DNA from: JABCPE02 sp963506915 | Lineage (GTDB): Bacteria; Bacteroidota; Bacteroidia; Flavobacteriales; Weeksellaceae | Assembly (NCBI GenBank): GCA_963506915.1 | Contig: CAUORE010000007.1 | Location: forward strand, 1 to 61,746 | Direction of reading: 5' to 3' | Length of the DNA: 61,746 bases | Translations under genes and position numbers: made by a program | Shown: positions 26,812 to 34,638 of the stretch, piece after piece | Numbering within the stretch: position 1 is the first letter of the stretch | How the letters are laid out: each line of letters opens with the position of its first letter | Notes under the pieces: model-generated | Told to the model about the DNA's origin: nothing | What the model saw: the letters and a program-made list of their open reading frames with translations, nothing else | Database searches by the model: none

Positions 26812-28641
26812 ATGAATATAAAAGAACTAAAAAATGCTGTAATATTATTTGCTGGAGACTCTGGAGATGGGATACAGCTCACGGGAGCGCAGTTTAGCCA
26901 GACTGTGGCTTTTTTCGGAAACGACCTTAATACTTTGCCTGATTTCCCTGCCGAAATTCGTGCACCTTCGGGAACTATAGCGGGAGTGTCTGGGTTTCAG
27001 ATTCATTTTGGAAGTAAGGAAATCAATTCTCCTGGTGACACTTGTGATGTTCTAGTCGCAATGAACGCTGCTGCCCTAAAGAAAAACCTTAGTAAAGTCA
27101 AAGAAGCTGGAATCATGATATGCAATTCTGCTGGTTTTGATAGAAAAAATCTAAACTTAGCTGGTTACGAAGCTTCTCCATTAGAGGCTTTATCGGGTGA
27201 TTTTACGGTTTATGAAATTGACATTACCAAAAACACCATGGAAGCCCTGAAAGAAACTTCTCTTTCTCAAAAAGAAAAAGACAGGTCTAAAAATATGTTT
27301 GCTTTAGGGTTCATCTACTGGCTGTTTTCCAAAGATATAGAGCAAACCAAACAACATATCGAAGAATATTTCTCAAAAAAACCAGAAATCCGAGATGCTA
27401 ACCTCAGCGTTCTAAAAGCTGGATATCAATACGGTGAAATTGCAGAAATTTTCACAGAGCGGTATTCTGTAGAAAAAGCAGAAATGCAGGAAGGGACTTA
27501 TAGAAGTATCTCAGGGAATGAAGCTGTGGTTTTAGGGATTTTATCAGCTGCACAAAAAGCTGGTTTGGAGGTTTTCTACGGCGGATATCCTATCACTCCT
27601 GCATCGGACATTCTGCATCATTTAGCTAAATATAAACCACTGGGAGTCAAGACCTTTCAGGCGGAGGACGAAATCGCTGCCATGACCTCTATCATAGGGG
27701 CTTCTTTTGCTGGGGATTTAGGAGTTACTGCCACCTCGGGCCCTGGAATGGCACTAAAAACAGAAGGGCTGGGATTAGGCTTTATGCTGGAACTGCCCAT
27801 GGTCATTATAAATGTACAGCGAGGAGGGCCTTCCACTGGACTTCCTACAAAGACTGAACAGGCCGACCTGCTCCAAGCCGTGCATGGAAGAAACGGCGAA
27901 GCGCCCATTCCTGTAATCGCGCCACAGTCGCCTTCTGACTGCTTTGAGGCTGCTTTTGAGGCTGCGAAAATCGCTTTGGAATACACTACACCTGTCATTC
28001 TTCTTTCCGATGGATATTTAGGGAACGGAACTGAGCCTTGGCTGATTCCGAATTTTGAAAATTTACCACAAATCCAGTCGCCTTTCATCAAAGAACCTGA
28101 TGAAAACGAGTATTTACCATATCTAAGGGAAGCAAATCTTTCAAGGAAAATAGCCGTTCCTGGCACTAAAGGAAAGGAACACATCGTAGGAGGATTAGAA
28201 AAACAGGAAAACACAGGAAATGTAAGCTATGATGCTGAAAATCACCAAAAAATGGTCAAATTAAGAGCTGAGAAATTTCAAAATATCAAAAACTCTTATG
28301 CTCCGCTCGCCCTTGACCAAGGGAAAGAAAACGCTGATATTCTGATACTTTCATGGGGATCTTCGTATGGAAGTATTCGTGATGCGGTGAAAAACCTGCT
28401 TCAGGACAATGTTTCTGTTGCTCATCTTCAATTAAGAAATTTGGCGCCGTTTCCACAGGATTTGGGAGAGAAACTGAGCAAGTTTAAGAAAATCATTATT
28501 CCTGAAATTAACAACGGACAACTCATTCACCTGATACAAGATGAATACCAGATAAAATGCATCCCTTTTAACAAGATAAAAGGAACGCCTTTCCTCTCTT
28601 CGGAAATAGAAGAATTTGTAAAAGAGGAAAGTAAGAAATAA
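26812..28641 (+). CDS. korA: 2-oxoacid:acceptor oxidoreductase, fused gamma-alpha subunit
   Basis: A 609-residue subunit of a CoA-dependent 2-oxoacid:ferredoxin oxidoreductase (2-oxoglutarate or similar). The N-terminal gamma domain (1-190) begins LKNAVILFAGDSGDGIQLTG and carries FPAEIRAPSGTIAGVSGFQI. The alpha domain (from about 225) has AAQKAGLEVFYGGYPITPAS and EDEIAAMTSIIGASFAGDLG, then TTSGPGMALKTEGLGL. The C-terminal segment is the CoA-binding region. The catalytic, TPP-binding beta subunit usually follows directly; here DUF3108 follows instead, so the partner must be elsewhere. The gene symbol is by family only. Confidence 0.88.
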   Translation: MNIKELKNAVILFAGDSGDGIQLTGAQFSQTVAFFGNDLNTLPDFPAEIRAPSGTIAGVSGFQIHFGSKEINSPGDTCDVLVAMNAAALKKNLSKVKEAGIMICNSAGFDRKNLNLAGYEASPLEALSGDFTVYEIDITKNTMEALKETSLSQKEKDRSKNMFALGFIYWLFSKDIEQTKQHIEEYFSKKPEIRDANLSVLKAGYQYGEIAEIFTERYSVEKAEMQEGTYRSISGNEAVVLGILSAAQKAGLEVFYGGYPITPASDILHHLAKYKPLGVKTFQAEDEIAAMTSIIGASFAGDLGVTATSGPGMALKTEGLGLGFMLELPMVIINVQRGGPSTGLPTKTEQADLLQAVHGRNGEAPIPVIAPQSPSDCFEAAFEAAKIALEYTTPVILLSDGYLGNGTEPWLIPNFENLPQIQSPFIKEPDENEYLPYLREANLSRKIAVPGTKGKEHIVGGLEKQENTGNVSYDAENHQKMVKLRAEKFQNIKNSYAPLALDQGKENADILILSWGSSYGSIRDAVKNLLQDNVSVAHLQLRNLAPFPQDLGEKLSKFKKIIIPEINNGQLIHLIQDEYQIKCIPFNKIKGTPFLSSEIEEFVKEESKK

Positions 28642-28700
28642 GAAAAAAACAGTTTGGCAAAATATTTGTCTATCAATTAGGAATACTTAAATAAAAAACT

Positions 28701-29465
28701 ATGAATAAGATTTTTGCAATGTTTATGCTTTGGGTTTCGGCTATGGTCTCGGCACAGCTGAATCACATTAACAACGGAGAGAAAATATCATACAGAATAC
28801 ACTACGGATTCATCAACGCGGGAACAGCAGAACTTACCACTAGCCAAGTAAATTATAAAGGTAAAGACCATCTGCGCGTGGTAGGAATAGGAAAAAGCAC
28901 AGGGATAGTCAATACTTTTTTCAAGGTAAATGATGTCTATGAAAGCTATATAGATTCTGCCACTGGACTACCCAGCTTCTATGTGAGAAATATCTCCGAA
29001 GGCAGCTACAGAAGACATTATGAGACTACTTTTAACCACGATAACAAGACTTTGGTTCTGTATGACAAACTCAAAAAAAATTCACGAAATTTCAACACTT
29101 TTGAGGGAATACAAGATATGCTTTCTGCTTTCTATCACCTAAGAAATATGGACAGCAGCAAACTAAAAGTAGGAAACCAAGTGAAACTGATTGTCTGGAT
29201 AGACGACGAAACCTATCCTTTCATGCTGAAAATAGTAGGTGTAGAAAAAAAGAAAACTAAATTTGGGAAAATAGAATGCCTCAAAATAGTTCCATCCGTA
29301 CAGAGTGGAAGAATATTTAAAGAAAAAGAAGGAGTAACCATGTGGGTAACCAATGACCAAAACCATATCCCTGTAGAGATGGAGGCAAAACTCCTCGTAG
29401 GCTCACTAAAAGCCAGCATCAGTGGATATTCTAACCTAAAATACAATTTGGATTTTAAAAAATAA
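28701..29465 (+). CDS. DUF3108 periplasmic protein
   Basis: A 254-residue exported beta-rich protein of the DUF3108 family. A signal peptide covers about residues 1-18 (FAMFMLWVSAMVSAQ). The family signature follows: GEKISYRIHYGFINAGTAEL, IGKSTGIVNTFFKVNDVYES and FYVRNISEGSYRRHYETTF. It has no catalytic motif I can see. The function of the family is unknown; a role in the cell envelope is suggested by export. It starts 60 bp after the korA-like stop and may be read from the same promoter. It ends in a strong terminator shared with the TonB receptor. Confidence 0.85.
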   Translation: MNKIFAMFMLWVSAMVSAQLNHINNGEKISYRIHYGFINAGTAELTTSQVNYKGKDHLRVVGIGKSTGIVNTFFKVNDVYESYIDSATGLPSFYVRNISEGSYRRHYETTFNHDNKTLVLYDKLKKNSRNFNTFEGIQDMLSAFYHLRNMDSSKLKVGNQVKLIVWIDDETYPFMLKIVGVEKKKTKFGKIECLKIVPSVQSGRIFKEKEGVTMWVTNDQNHIPVEMEAKLLVGSLKASISGYSNLKYNLDFKK

Positions 29466-29500
29466 AATAAATCGTGCCTTTCGGCACGATTTATTGTTTT
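29466..29500. terminator. Bidirectional terminator between DUF3108 and TonB receptor genes
   Basis: Stem AATAAATCGTGCC (29466-29478) against GGCACGATTTATT (29483-29495) with a TTTC tetraloop. Confidence 0.9.
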
Positions 29501-31296
29501 TAGTTCATTTTTATGGTATAAGAAATTCCTACATGGAACCATCTTTTAGGAAGCGGAACCAGCGCTATTTCTTCATATTGGGTATTGGTCACATTATTGA
29601 TTAACCCATAAATATCCAGTCCATTTCTCTTGAAAGAAATTTTATAATCCAGTAGATGATAACTTAGGAAATCCAATCTTTGGTTATATCTATAAATCAA
29701 CTGATTAGAGAAATATTTCAAAAATCTGGCTTCTACTTTACCCACCAGCTGGTGTTTTAGGTTTTCTAGTGCATATTTAGAGAATGCATAACCCTCGGTT
29801 TCTCTCTTATTATCAATATAAGTATATCCCGCAGAATAACTGAACCAATCCACAGGTCTATGGCTAAACTCCACTTCTACCCCTTTCAGATTGATATCTC
29901 CTATATTTTTTGATGCCCATTTTTCGGCAGATGTATTTCTTACCCAATCTAGGGCATTGCTAGAATTTCTCATAAAACCACTAACTTTCGCTGTGATTTT
30001 AGGGTTTTGATAACGATAGCCCACCTCTGAAGAAATCGCACTTTCTGGCTTTAAATCAGCATCACCTATATTTCCTGCATCAGAGTAATATAGTTCAGTA
30101 AAAGTAGGAATTCTATTGACTTTCGCTACATTGGCGTAGATTTTATTATTTTCATTAAAATTAAATCCTACATCTACACCTGGGTAGAAGAAATTCCCTA
30201 CCGTGTTATAATTTGCCCAAGAAATCCCAGGGACAATCTGCAATTTTTCACTGAAAAAAGAGAAATGATGTTCAAAGAAAACCTGAGTCAAAAAGCGGTT
30301 TCTATGCCCCAAGTTATTACTCGCTAAAAATTCTTTTCTAAGCTCTACCCCAAGTCCCGTAGTCCCTATTACAGATTGATAGTTGGCATTTAGCTGCCCT
30401 CCTACATTATTCCCAATGTGCATATTTCTGTATGCGGCAGGATTATATCTTCTCCATAGATACATATCCTGTCCTCTACGCCAGTAGGCATTGGCATTCA
30501 GCCCCCAGTTTCCCAGCTTCTGTCTGTATGCCATACTTACGATGGACGCCTGTGTTTCTTCGTACTGGTCGGCAGAAGAACCATAGAAGCTATTTGAACC
30601 GAATTTCTTTTCGCTGAAACCAGCCTGAATTCCCACTTTCCCGTTTTTAATATCAAGTTGATTTTGATAAAAAACATTTCTAATCTGATAGTCTGTATTG
30701 TAACGGTATCCTGTGGAATAAGCCGTATTCGCCTGTAAAGACTGGGAAAACTTCTCTCCGCCCAAATTGATATTTGCGCCCAAAGAATACGCTTCAAAAT
30801 CTCCACCTTCGGCAGTTATTTTTACTGTTTTTTCTTTGTGTGTTTTAGTAATGATGTTGATAACTCCTGCGTAGGCATTATTCCCAAAACGCCTTGCAGC
30901 AGGGCCTTTTACGATTTCTATCTGCTCTACATTAGAGAGGTCTATGGGAATATTGAAACTATTATGCCCTGTCTGGCTGTCATTCATACGAATACCATTC
31001 ACCAAAATCAAAACTTGGTCATAAGAACCTCCACGGATAGAGATATCAGACAAAACTCCATTTCCGCCTCTTTTTCTGACATCCACACCTGTGTACTGTT
31101 GCAAGAGTTCATCTATGCTCTTGGCAGGCGACTGCTCTATTTCTTTATGCTGGATGACTACTATGTTTTCATTGACCTTTTGGTAGGGAGTTTCAAAGAA
31201 TTTTCCCTGAATAAGCACCTCATCTATTTGTTTTTCTTGAGCAGAAAAAGTAGCTAATGTTCCTAAAAACATTATGCTAAACAACTTTTTATTCAT
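29500..31296 (-). CDS. TonB-dependent outer-membrane receptor
   Basis: A TonB-dependent receptor of 598 residues from ATG 31296 (MNKKLFSIMFLGTLATFSAQ, a signal peptide). The longer open frame (to 31368) adds 24 non-conserved residues. A TonB box-like IDEVLIQG precedes the plug domain (about 40-155), seen in SIDELLQQYTGVDVRKRGGN, DISIRGGSYDQVLILVNG and VEQIEIVKGPAARRFGNNAY. A 22-strand barrel follows, ending in a typical aromatic strand (FHVGISYTIKMN). There is no carboxypeptidase-like N-domain. The compact size and plug resemble BtuB/CirA types, but the ligand is not identified and no transport partner is adjacent. Confidence 0.9.
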   Translation of the reverse strand: MNKKLFSIMFLGTLATFSAQEKQIDEVLIQGKFFETPYQKVNENIVVIQHKEIEQSPAKSIDELLQQYTGVDVRKRGGNGVLSDISIRGGSYDQVLILVNGIRMNDSQTGHNSFNIPIDLSNVEQIEIVKGPAARRFGNNAYAGVINIITKTHKEKTVKITAEGGDFEAYSLGANINLGGEKFSQSLQANTAYSTGYRYNTDYQIRNVFYQNQLDIKNGKVGIQAGFSEKKFGSNSFYGSSADQYEETQASIVSMAYRQKLGNWGLNANAYWRRGQDMYLWRRYNPAAYRNMHIGNNVGGQLNANYQSVIGTTGLGVELRKEFLASNNLGHRNRFLTQVFFEHHFSFFSEKLQIVPGISWANYNTVGNFFYPGVDVGFNFNENNKIYANVAKVNRIPTFTELYYSDAGNIGDADLKPESAISSEVGYRYQNPKITAKVSGFMRNSSNALDWVRNTSAEKWASKNIGDINLKGVEVEFSHRPVDWFSYSAGYTYIDNKRETEGYAFSKYALENLKHQLVGKVEARFLKYFSNQLIYRYNQRLDFLSYHLLDYKISFKRNGLDIYGLINNVTNTQYEEIALVPLPKRWFHVGISYTIKMN

Positions 31297-31319
31297 TTTT
31301 ATTATATTTTTTAAGGGAG

Positions 31320-31327
31320 CAAATATA
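31320..31327 (-). promoter_or_regulatory. -7 element for the TonB receptor gene
   Basis: Minus-strand TATATTTG, 24 bp before the ATG at 31296. It supports the internal start, because the longer frame would begin upstream of this promoter. Confidence 0.5.
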
Positions 31328-31412
31328 ATACTTTCATGATAAATATTGTTACCTATGACTTTTTTCATATAATTTATCCCTCTGAAAAACTCTTTTTACC
31401 TTTTATATTTTA

Positions 31413-31420
31413 TATATTTG
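31413..31420 (+). promoter_or_regulatory. -7 element for the possible 41-residue gene
   Basis: TATATTTG, 28 bp before ATG 31448. No matching -33 TTG. Confidence 0.4.
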
Positions 31421-31447
31421 CTTGGGTTTTAAAAAGTTAGAAAAGCC

Positions 31448-31573
31448 ATGTTTTTCACTCAAAAATATGTGTATAATACATCTGTTGTGCAAGGTCATGC
31501 ACAGCATATTTTATGTTTGGATGATTTTGCTTTTTCCGATATCTGTACTGACATTATCTTTCTCAATAAATAA
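31448..31573 (+). CDS. Possible 41-residue small protein or gene remnant
   Basis: An ATG-initiated frame of 41 codons (MFFTQKYVYNTSVVQGHAQH ...) preceded by a TATATTTG element and ended at the foot of a terminator-like hairpin (31572-31598). The residue make-up looks protein-like rather than random (balanced hydrophobic and acidic residues in LCLDDFAFSDICTD). I do not recognise it. It could be a small real gene or the surviving 3' end of a larger one. The reading frame also overlaps an inverted repeat TGTGCA/TGCACA (31486-31503). Confidence 0.35.
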   Translation: MFFTQKYVYNTSVVQGHAQHILCLDDFAFSDICTDIIFLNK

Positions 31574-31598
31574 ACCAACTATTTTCTGTAGCTGGTTT
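31572..31598 (+). terminator. Hairpin after the 41-codon frame
   Basis: Stem AAACCAACTA (31572-31581) against TAGCTGGTTT (31589-31598) with one mismatch. The T-run after it is weak. Confidence 0.4.
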
Positions 31599-31632
31599 CT
31601 AATTCCTAATGAAAATTTAAAACTATTTATAT

Positions 31633-31920
31633 ATGAAAAAACTATACTTAGATGATTTACGAGTAACTCCAGAAGGCTTTGACAGAGTGTATAATTATGC
31701 AGATTTTGTAGAATATATTACACAAAACAGTCTGCCTGATTTTATTTCTTTTGACCATGACTTAGGCGAAGATGAGTCTGGCTATGACTGCGCCAAATAT
31801 CTGGTGGAGTACTGCATAGAGCACAATCTACCGCTCCCAAAATTCTCCGTTCACAGCCAAAACCCTGTGGGCAAAGAAAATATAGAAAGATTACTAAATA
31901 ATTTTTCTGCTAGTTTCTAA
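31633..31920 (+). CDS. Cyclic-phosphate-processing receiver (cREC) domain protein
   Basis: A 95-residue stand-alone receiver-like domain. LYLDDLR (4-10), SFDHDLGEDESGYD (39-52) and FSVHSQNPVGKENI (71-84) are the hallmark sequences of the cyclic-phosphate processing REC family. In it the acidic pocket is kept but the phospho-switch lysine region is replaced by an HSxNPxG motif. The family has been proposed, by comparative genomics, to act on cyclic phosphates in conflict systems and RNA repair. It is the first well-supported gene of an accessory cassette leading to a PD-(D/E)XK nuclease-like gene. Biochemical function is unproven. Confidence 0.75.
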   Translation: MKKLYLDDLRVTPEGFDRVYNYADFVEYITQNSLPDFISFDHDLGEDESGYDCAKYLVEYCIEHNLPLPKFSVHSQNPVGKENIERLLNNFSASF

Positions 31921-31944
31921 AACAAATTTTAACTAAAAACAAAC

Positions 31945-31991
31945 AGCTGTCCGAAGAGCTAACCCAATAAAAGGCGACATCCGAAAAGCCT
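31945..31991 (+). promoter_or_regulatory. Two short hairpins in the leader of the repeat-protein gene
   Basis: Two successive stem-loops: AGCT-(GTCCGAAG)-AGCT at 31945-31960, and AGGC-(GACATCCGAAAA)-GCCT at 31972-31991. Both loops carry the same TCCGAA string. They lie 41-87 bp before the next ATG. Role unknown. Confidence 0.3.
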
Positions 31992-32031
31992 AAAAAAGAG
32001 TAGGAATAAAACAATTAAAAATTTTAATAAA

Positions 32032-32331
32032 ATGGCGATTTCAAATATTGAAAGAAGAAATGTTTGGTATGATATCTATGATGAAAAAGGTAAAAAGCAC
32101 AAAACTTTACCTCAAAGTATAGGAGAGTTAGTTGGTTTTTCTCAGAATTTCTTTATAGTTAAAAGAAATGTCTGGTATGATCTTTATGATGCAGATGGTA
32201 AAAAATATAAAACTTTAAGTATAATAGGTGATGTTATATCTGTGGCAGGAGATACTTTTATTGTGCATAGAAGTGCTTGGGTAGATACCTATGATCGTAC
32301 AGGAAAGAAAATTAATACTAGAACAAAATAA
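32032..32331 (+). CDS. Small three-repeat protein
   Basis: A 99-residue protein built from three tandem repeats of about 30-32 residues. Each has the core W(Y/V)D-x-YD-x-x-GKK followed by a hydrophobic strand: RNVWYDIYDEKGKKHKTL, RNVWYDLYDADGKKYKTL and SAWVDTYDRTGKKINTRT. The pattern suggests a short all-beta solenoid or propeller-like binding module, broadly like WG repeats, without a signal peptide. Similar proteins occur sporadically in Bacteroidetes accessory regions. Function unknown; by position it belongs to the cREC/nuclease cassette. Confidence 0.65.
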   Translation: MAISNIERRNVWYDIYDEKGKKHKTLPQSIGELVGFSQNFFIVKRNVWYDLYDADGKKYKTLSIIGDVISVAGDTFIVHRSAWVDTYDRTGKKINTRTK

Positions 32332-32355
32332 TTTATTATCTACAATCATCATAAA

Positions 32356-33357
32356 ATGAAACAATTTAAAAATAAGCTGCTTATAGCATTAGCTATTTTC
32401 TTGGCTATCTCGCTAAGTCTCTTTGTATTTAGCATTATCTATGAAGGAGAAATGCCCAAATTGGTAGAAAACATAAACAATTCGGCTATCGGAGCGATAT
32501 TCACGGCTATTATCACGGCTTTCTTATTATTAGGACAGAGCGAAACCGAAGAAGATAAAGAGCGAAATGTGAAGGTATTTGAGAAGAAATCAGAACTTTT
32601 CAATAATTTCATTGAAGAACTTTGGAAAGTATGGGAAGATAGAGATATCACTTTGGAAGAACTGAGCCACCTGCTAAAGCTGGTTTCCAAAGATATCATC
32701 CCTTACACAAAACCAGAAAGCGCAAAAAGCATTCTGAATTCCCTGAATGCCATCGCTTCAGAAGTGAATACACAAGAAAACACTGCTAACAAAAAACATA
32801 TACAGTCCCATATATACGCTATCATCAATACCCTTTCAGAAGAAATAGGTCTGGGTGGAGCCATCCATCAGGATATAGCCACAGAAATGGACAAACTAGA
32901 AGATTCTATCCTACCTTATCTTAACAAAAAAAGGTATATGGATAAAATCAATGAACTGGTTCATGAGAAACTAGGCAAAATCTTAACTGATTTTACAATA
33001 GAAGATGATTATCTATGGTGGCGAGTAAAAGGAGAAAAAACAGGTATATGGCTTAGAGTAGGTGATGTAGATAATAATGGTAAGACATATATTAGCTTTT
33101 GGTCTGAATTTTTCAGCTATCGGCAATATGCACCTTATCACTATGCTCAGAAAGGAAAGGATAAAGATTGGCTAAACGGCTATATAAAATATGAAACTTT
33201 TGATTGGAATTTACTACGAAAAGGAGAAACTATCTCTGCCGAAAGTTTAGAAAATTTAGCAGTAAAAATTGACAATTTTTACAATAACCCTCTAAGAGGA
33301 ATAGGCAAAACAATAGATGAAATAATAGAAGAGTGTAACCCAGTAATAGAAAAATAA
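32356..33357 (+). CDS. Two-TM membrane protein of the nuclease cassette
   Basis: A 333-residue protein anchored by two N-terminal membrane helices (about 8-28 and 44-60). A charged helical region follows, starting GQSETEEDKERNVKVFEKKS. This N-terminal block is one I associate with Bacteroidetes membrane proteins that can carry a PD-(D/E)XK domain. Residues about 215-333 form a separate domain with WWRVKGEKTGIWLRVGDVDN and SYRQYAPYHYAQKG. The cytoplasmic part is predicted to be alpha-helical and then mixed. The next gene, 20 bp on, encodes the nuclease-like protein as a separate chain. No catalytic motif is evident in this protein. It may be a membrane-bound sensor or effector. Confidence 0.6.
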   Translation: MKQFKNKLLIALAIFLAISLSLFVFSIIYEGEMPKLVENINNSAIGAIFTAIITAFLLLGQSETEEDKERNVKVFEKKSELFNNFIEELWKVWEDRDITLEELSHLLKLVSKDIIPYTKPESAKSILNSLNAIASEVNTQENTANKKHIQSHIYAIINTLSEEIGLGGAIHQDIATEMDKLEDSILPYLNKKRYMDKINELVHEKLGKILTDFTIEDDYLWWRVKGEKTGIWLRVGDVDNNGKTYISFWSEFFSYRQYAPYHYAQKGKDKDWLNGYIKYETFDWNLLRKGETISAESLENLAVKIDNFYNNPLRGIGKTIDEIIEECNPVIEK

Positions 33358-33377
33358 TTTTGAAATTTGATAAACAT

Positions 33378-33962
33378 ATGGAAAAGAAACATTCTTTCTT
33401 CATGAAAGACAAACAAAATTCAGACAAAATAGAAAGCCTTGTTGATGCTTTTTTATCTTGGACGCTTCAGTGCTCTGATACCAGCAAAGTGGAGAGATAC
33501 AACAACTCCAAACTTCATGAATATTCCAAAAGAATTACCTCTGTGTTACTCTTTGGTAATCCAGATGAATTAAATAAATATGAAATCCTTAGTGTAGAAA
33601 CATGGAGACAATGGAAAAGCATAGACCTCTGTGCAGAAATTTTTCTAAAAAACAAGGAAACCCTAAAAGATGAAAAATATGCTCTTCTCATTGAAAATAA
33701 AGGATACTCCTCTACCCATAGCGATCAACTAGCACGATACAAAACTACTTTTGAAGGTCATTACAATGGGAAAGATTTCAAATTAGAATATGCATATTTC
33801 AGTTGCAAGGACAATCTAAATGATTTAGAAAAAGAAGAATGCCAATCTGCAGGTTACAGAGCCTACACTATGGATCAAGTATCTAATTTAGCAAATCCAA
33901 ATGATGATTGGGACTACACAGGCAATGCTCTTTTTGATGAGTTTTGGTTTACTACTTGGTAA
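33378..33962 (+). CDS. PD-(D/E)XK nuclease superfamily protein
   Basis: A 194-residue protein from ATG 33378 (MEKKHSFFMKDKQNSD); an in-frame TTG at 33360 adds six residues. The nuclease core is visible: Asp83 in SIDLCAEIFL, then Glu106 and Lys108 in YALLIENKGY, followed by SSTHSDQLARYKTTFE with the conserved Gln117. This matches the PDDEXK_4-type subfamily of restriction-like nucleases. All the metal-binding residues appear intact, so the protein is probably active. It is coupled to the preceding membrane-protein gene. Role in defence or DNA processing is inferred from family and context. Confidence 0.7.
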   Translation: MEKKHSFFMKDKQNSDKIESLVDAFLSWTLQCSDTSKVERYNNSKLHEYSKRITSVLLFGNPDELNKYEILSVETWRQWKSIDLCAEIFLKNKETLKDEKYALLIENKGYSSTHSDQLARYKTTFEGHYNGKDFKLEYAYFSCKDNLNDLEKEECQSAGYRAYTMDQVSNLANPNDDWDYTGNALFDEFWFTTW

Positions 33963-34106
33963 TTTTTTCAAATAGAAAAAGAATCCTTTTTTAGATTTTT
34001 AGAAAACATGATAAAAATCATTATTTTTTTAAGTTCTTCAAAAAATCTTTTGGCATGCTTATTGATTTATAGAAAATGTTTTTAATTTAAATTTTATTTT
34101 ACCATT
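33963..34106 (+). promoter_or_regulatory. Intergenic region with a sigma-54-like promoter
   Basis: TTGGCATG at 34050-34057 and TTGA at 34062-34065 give GG and GA dinucleotides 10 bp apart, close to the sigma-54 -24/-12 pattern (GG-N10-GC). The start codon of the NlpE-like gene is 42 bp on. No TANNTTTG is seen in the gap. Confidence 0.35.
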
Positions 34107-34559
34107 ATGAAAAAAATGATTTTGCCTGTTTTATTAACAGGACTTTTCGCAGTGAGCTGTTCAAAAAAAGAAGAAGCTAAAACTGAAACTCCACAAGCTG
34201 TAGAAGCTGACAGCGCTCAACAAACTCAACCAGAAGAAGCTGCTAAAGCAGAAGCTCCTAAGAAGCATGTTGGTGAATTTTCTGGAAAAGTACCATGTGC
34301 TGACTGCCCTGGTATCGAAATGAAACTAACTCTAAACGAAGATGGTTCTTTCCTTTTGGATGAAACTTATTTAGAGAAAAAAGATGGACAATTCAACGCT
34401 AAAGGTTCTTACGAAGTAAGCGCAGATGGTGCTTTCGTTACTCTTAAAGAAGAAGGAAACGATAAGCCAAGAGTTTTCTTAGTAGAAGAAGATGCTGCTT
34501 ACCTTGTTGAGAAAGTAGGTGATGCTAAAAAGCCTGAATACAAATTGGCAAAAAAATAA
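34107..34559 (+). CDS. NlpE N-terminal domain-like lipoprotein
   Basis: A 150-residue envelope lipoprotein. The lipobox FAVSC puts the lipidated Cys at residue 17. A Glu/Ala/Pro-rich linker (20-52) leads to an NlpE-N domain: GEFSGKVPCADCPGIEMKLT, with the CxxC pair and the LNEDGSFLLDE strand typical of copper-resistance protein NlpE. In E. coli NlpE signals envelope and metal stress to Cpx; that pathway is not implied here. The codons look like those of a highly expressed gene (uniform GAA, GCT, AAA choice). It ends with a strong terminator. Confidence 0.85.
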   Translation: MKKMILPVLLTGLFAVSCSKKEEAKTETPQAVEADSAQQTQPEEAAKAEAPKKHVGEFSGKVPCADCPGIEMKLTLNEDGSFLLDETYLEKKDGQFNAKGSYEVSADGAFVTLKEEGNDKPRVFLVEEDAAYLVEKVGDAKKPEYKLAKK

Positions 34560-34584
34560 GCTAACACTATCTTAAACCAAAAGG

Positions 34585-34617
34585 AAAAGTCGGAGTTTTT
34601 CTCCGACTTTTCGCTTT
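34585..34617 (+). terminator. Terminator after the NlpE-like gene
   Basis: Perfect stem AAAAGTCGGAG (34585-34595) against CTCCGACTTTT (34601-34611) with a TTTTT loop. It may also serve fhs on the other strand. Confidence 0.85.
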
Positions 34618-34638
34618 TTAATATTATTTTCTAATTCA

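Noticed and set aside
27657..28214. 185-codon minus-strand frame inside the korA-like gene
   Set aside because: Fully antisense to a strongly conserved enzyme; composition is what codon bias produces on the opposite strand.
31422..31655. 77-codon plus-strand frame upstream of the cREC gene
   Set aside because: It overlaps the cREC start and the better-supported 41-codon frame, and its sequence is low-complexity hydrophobic.
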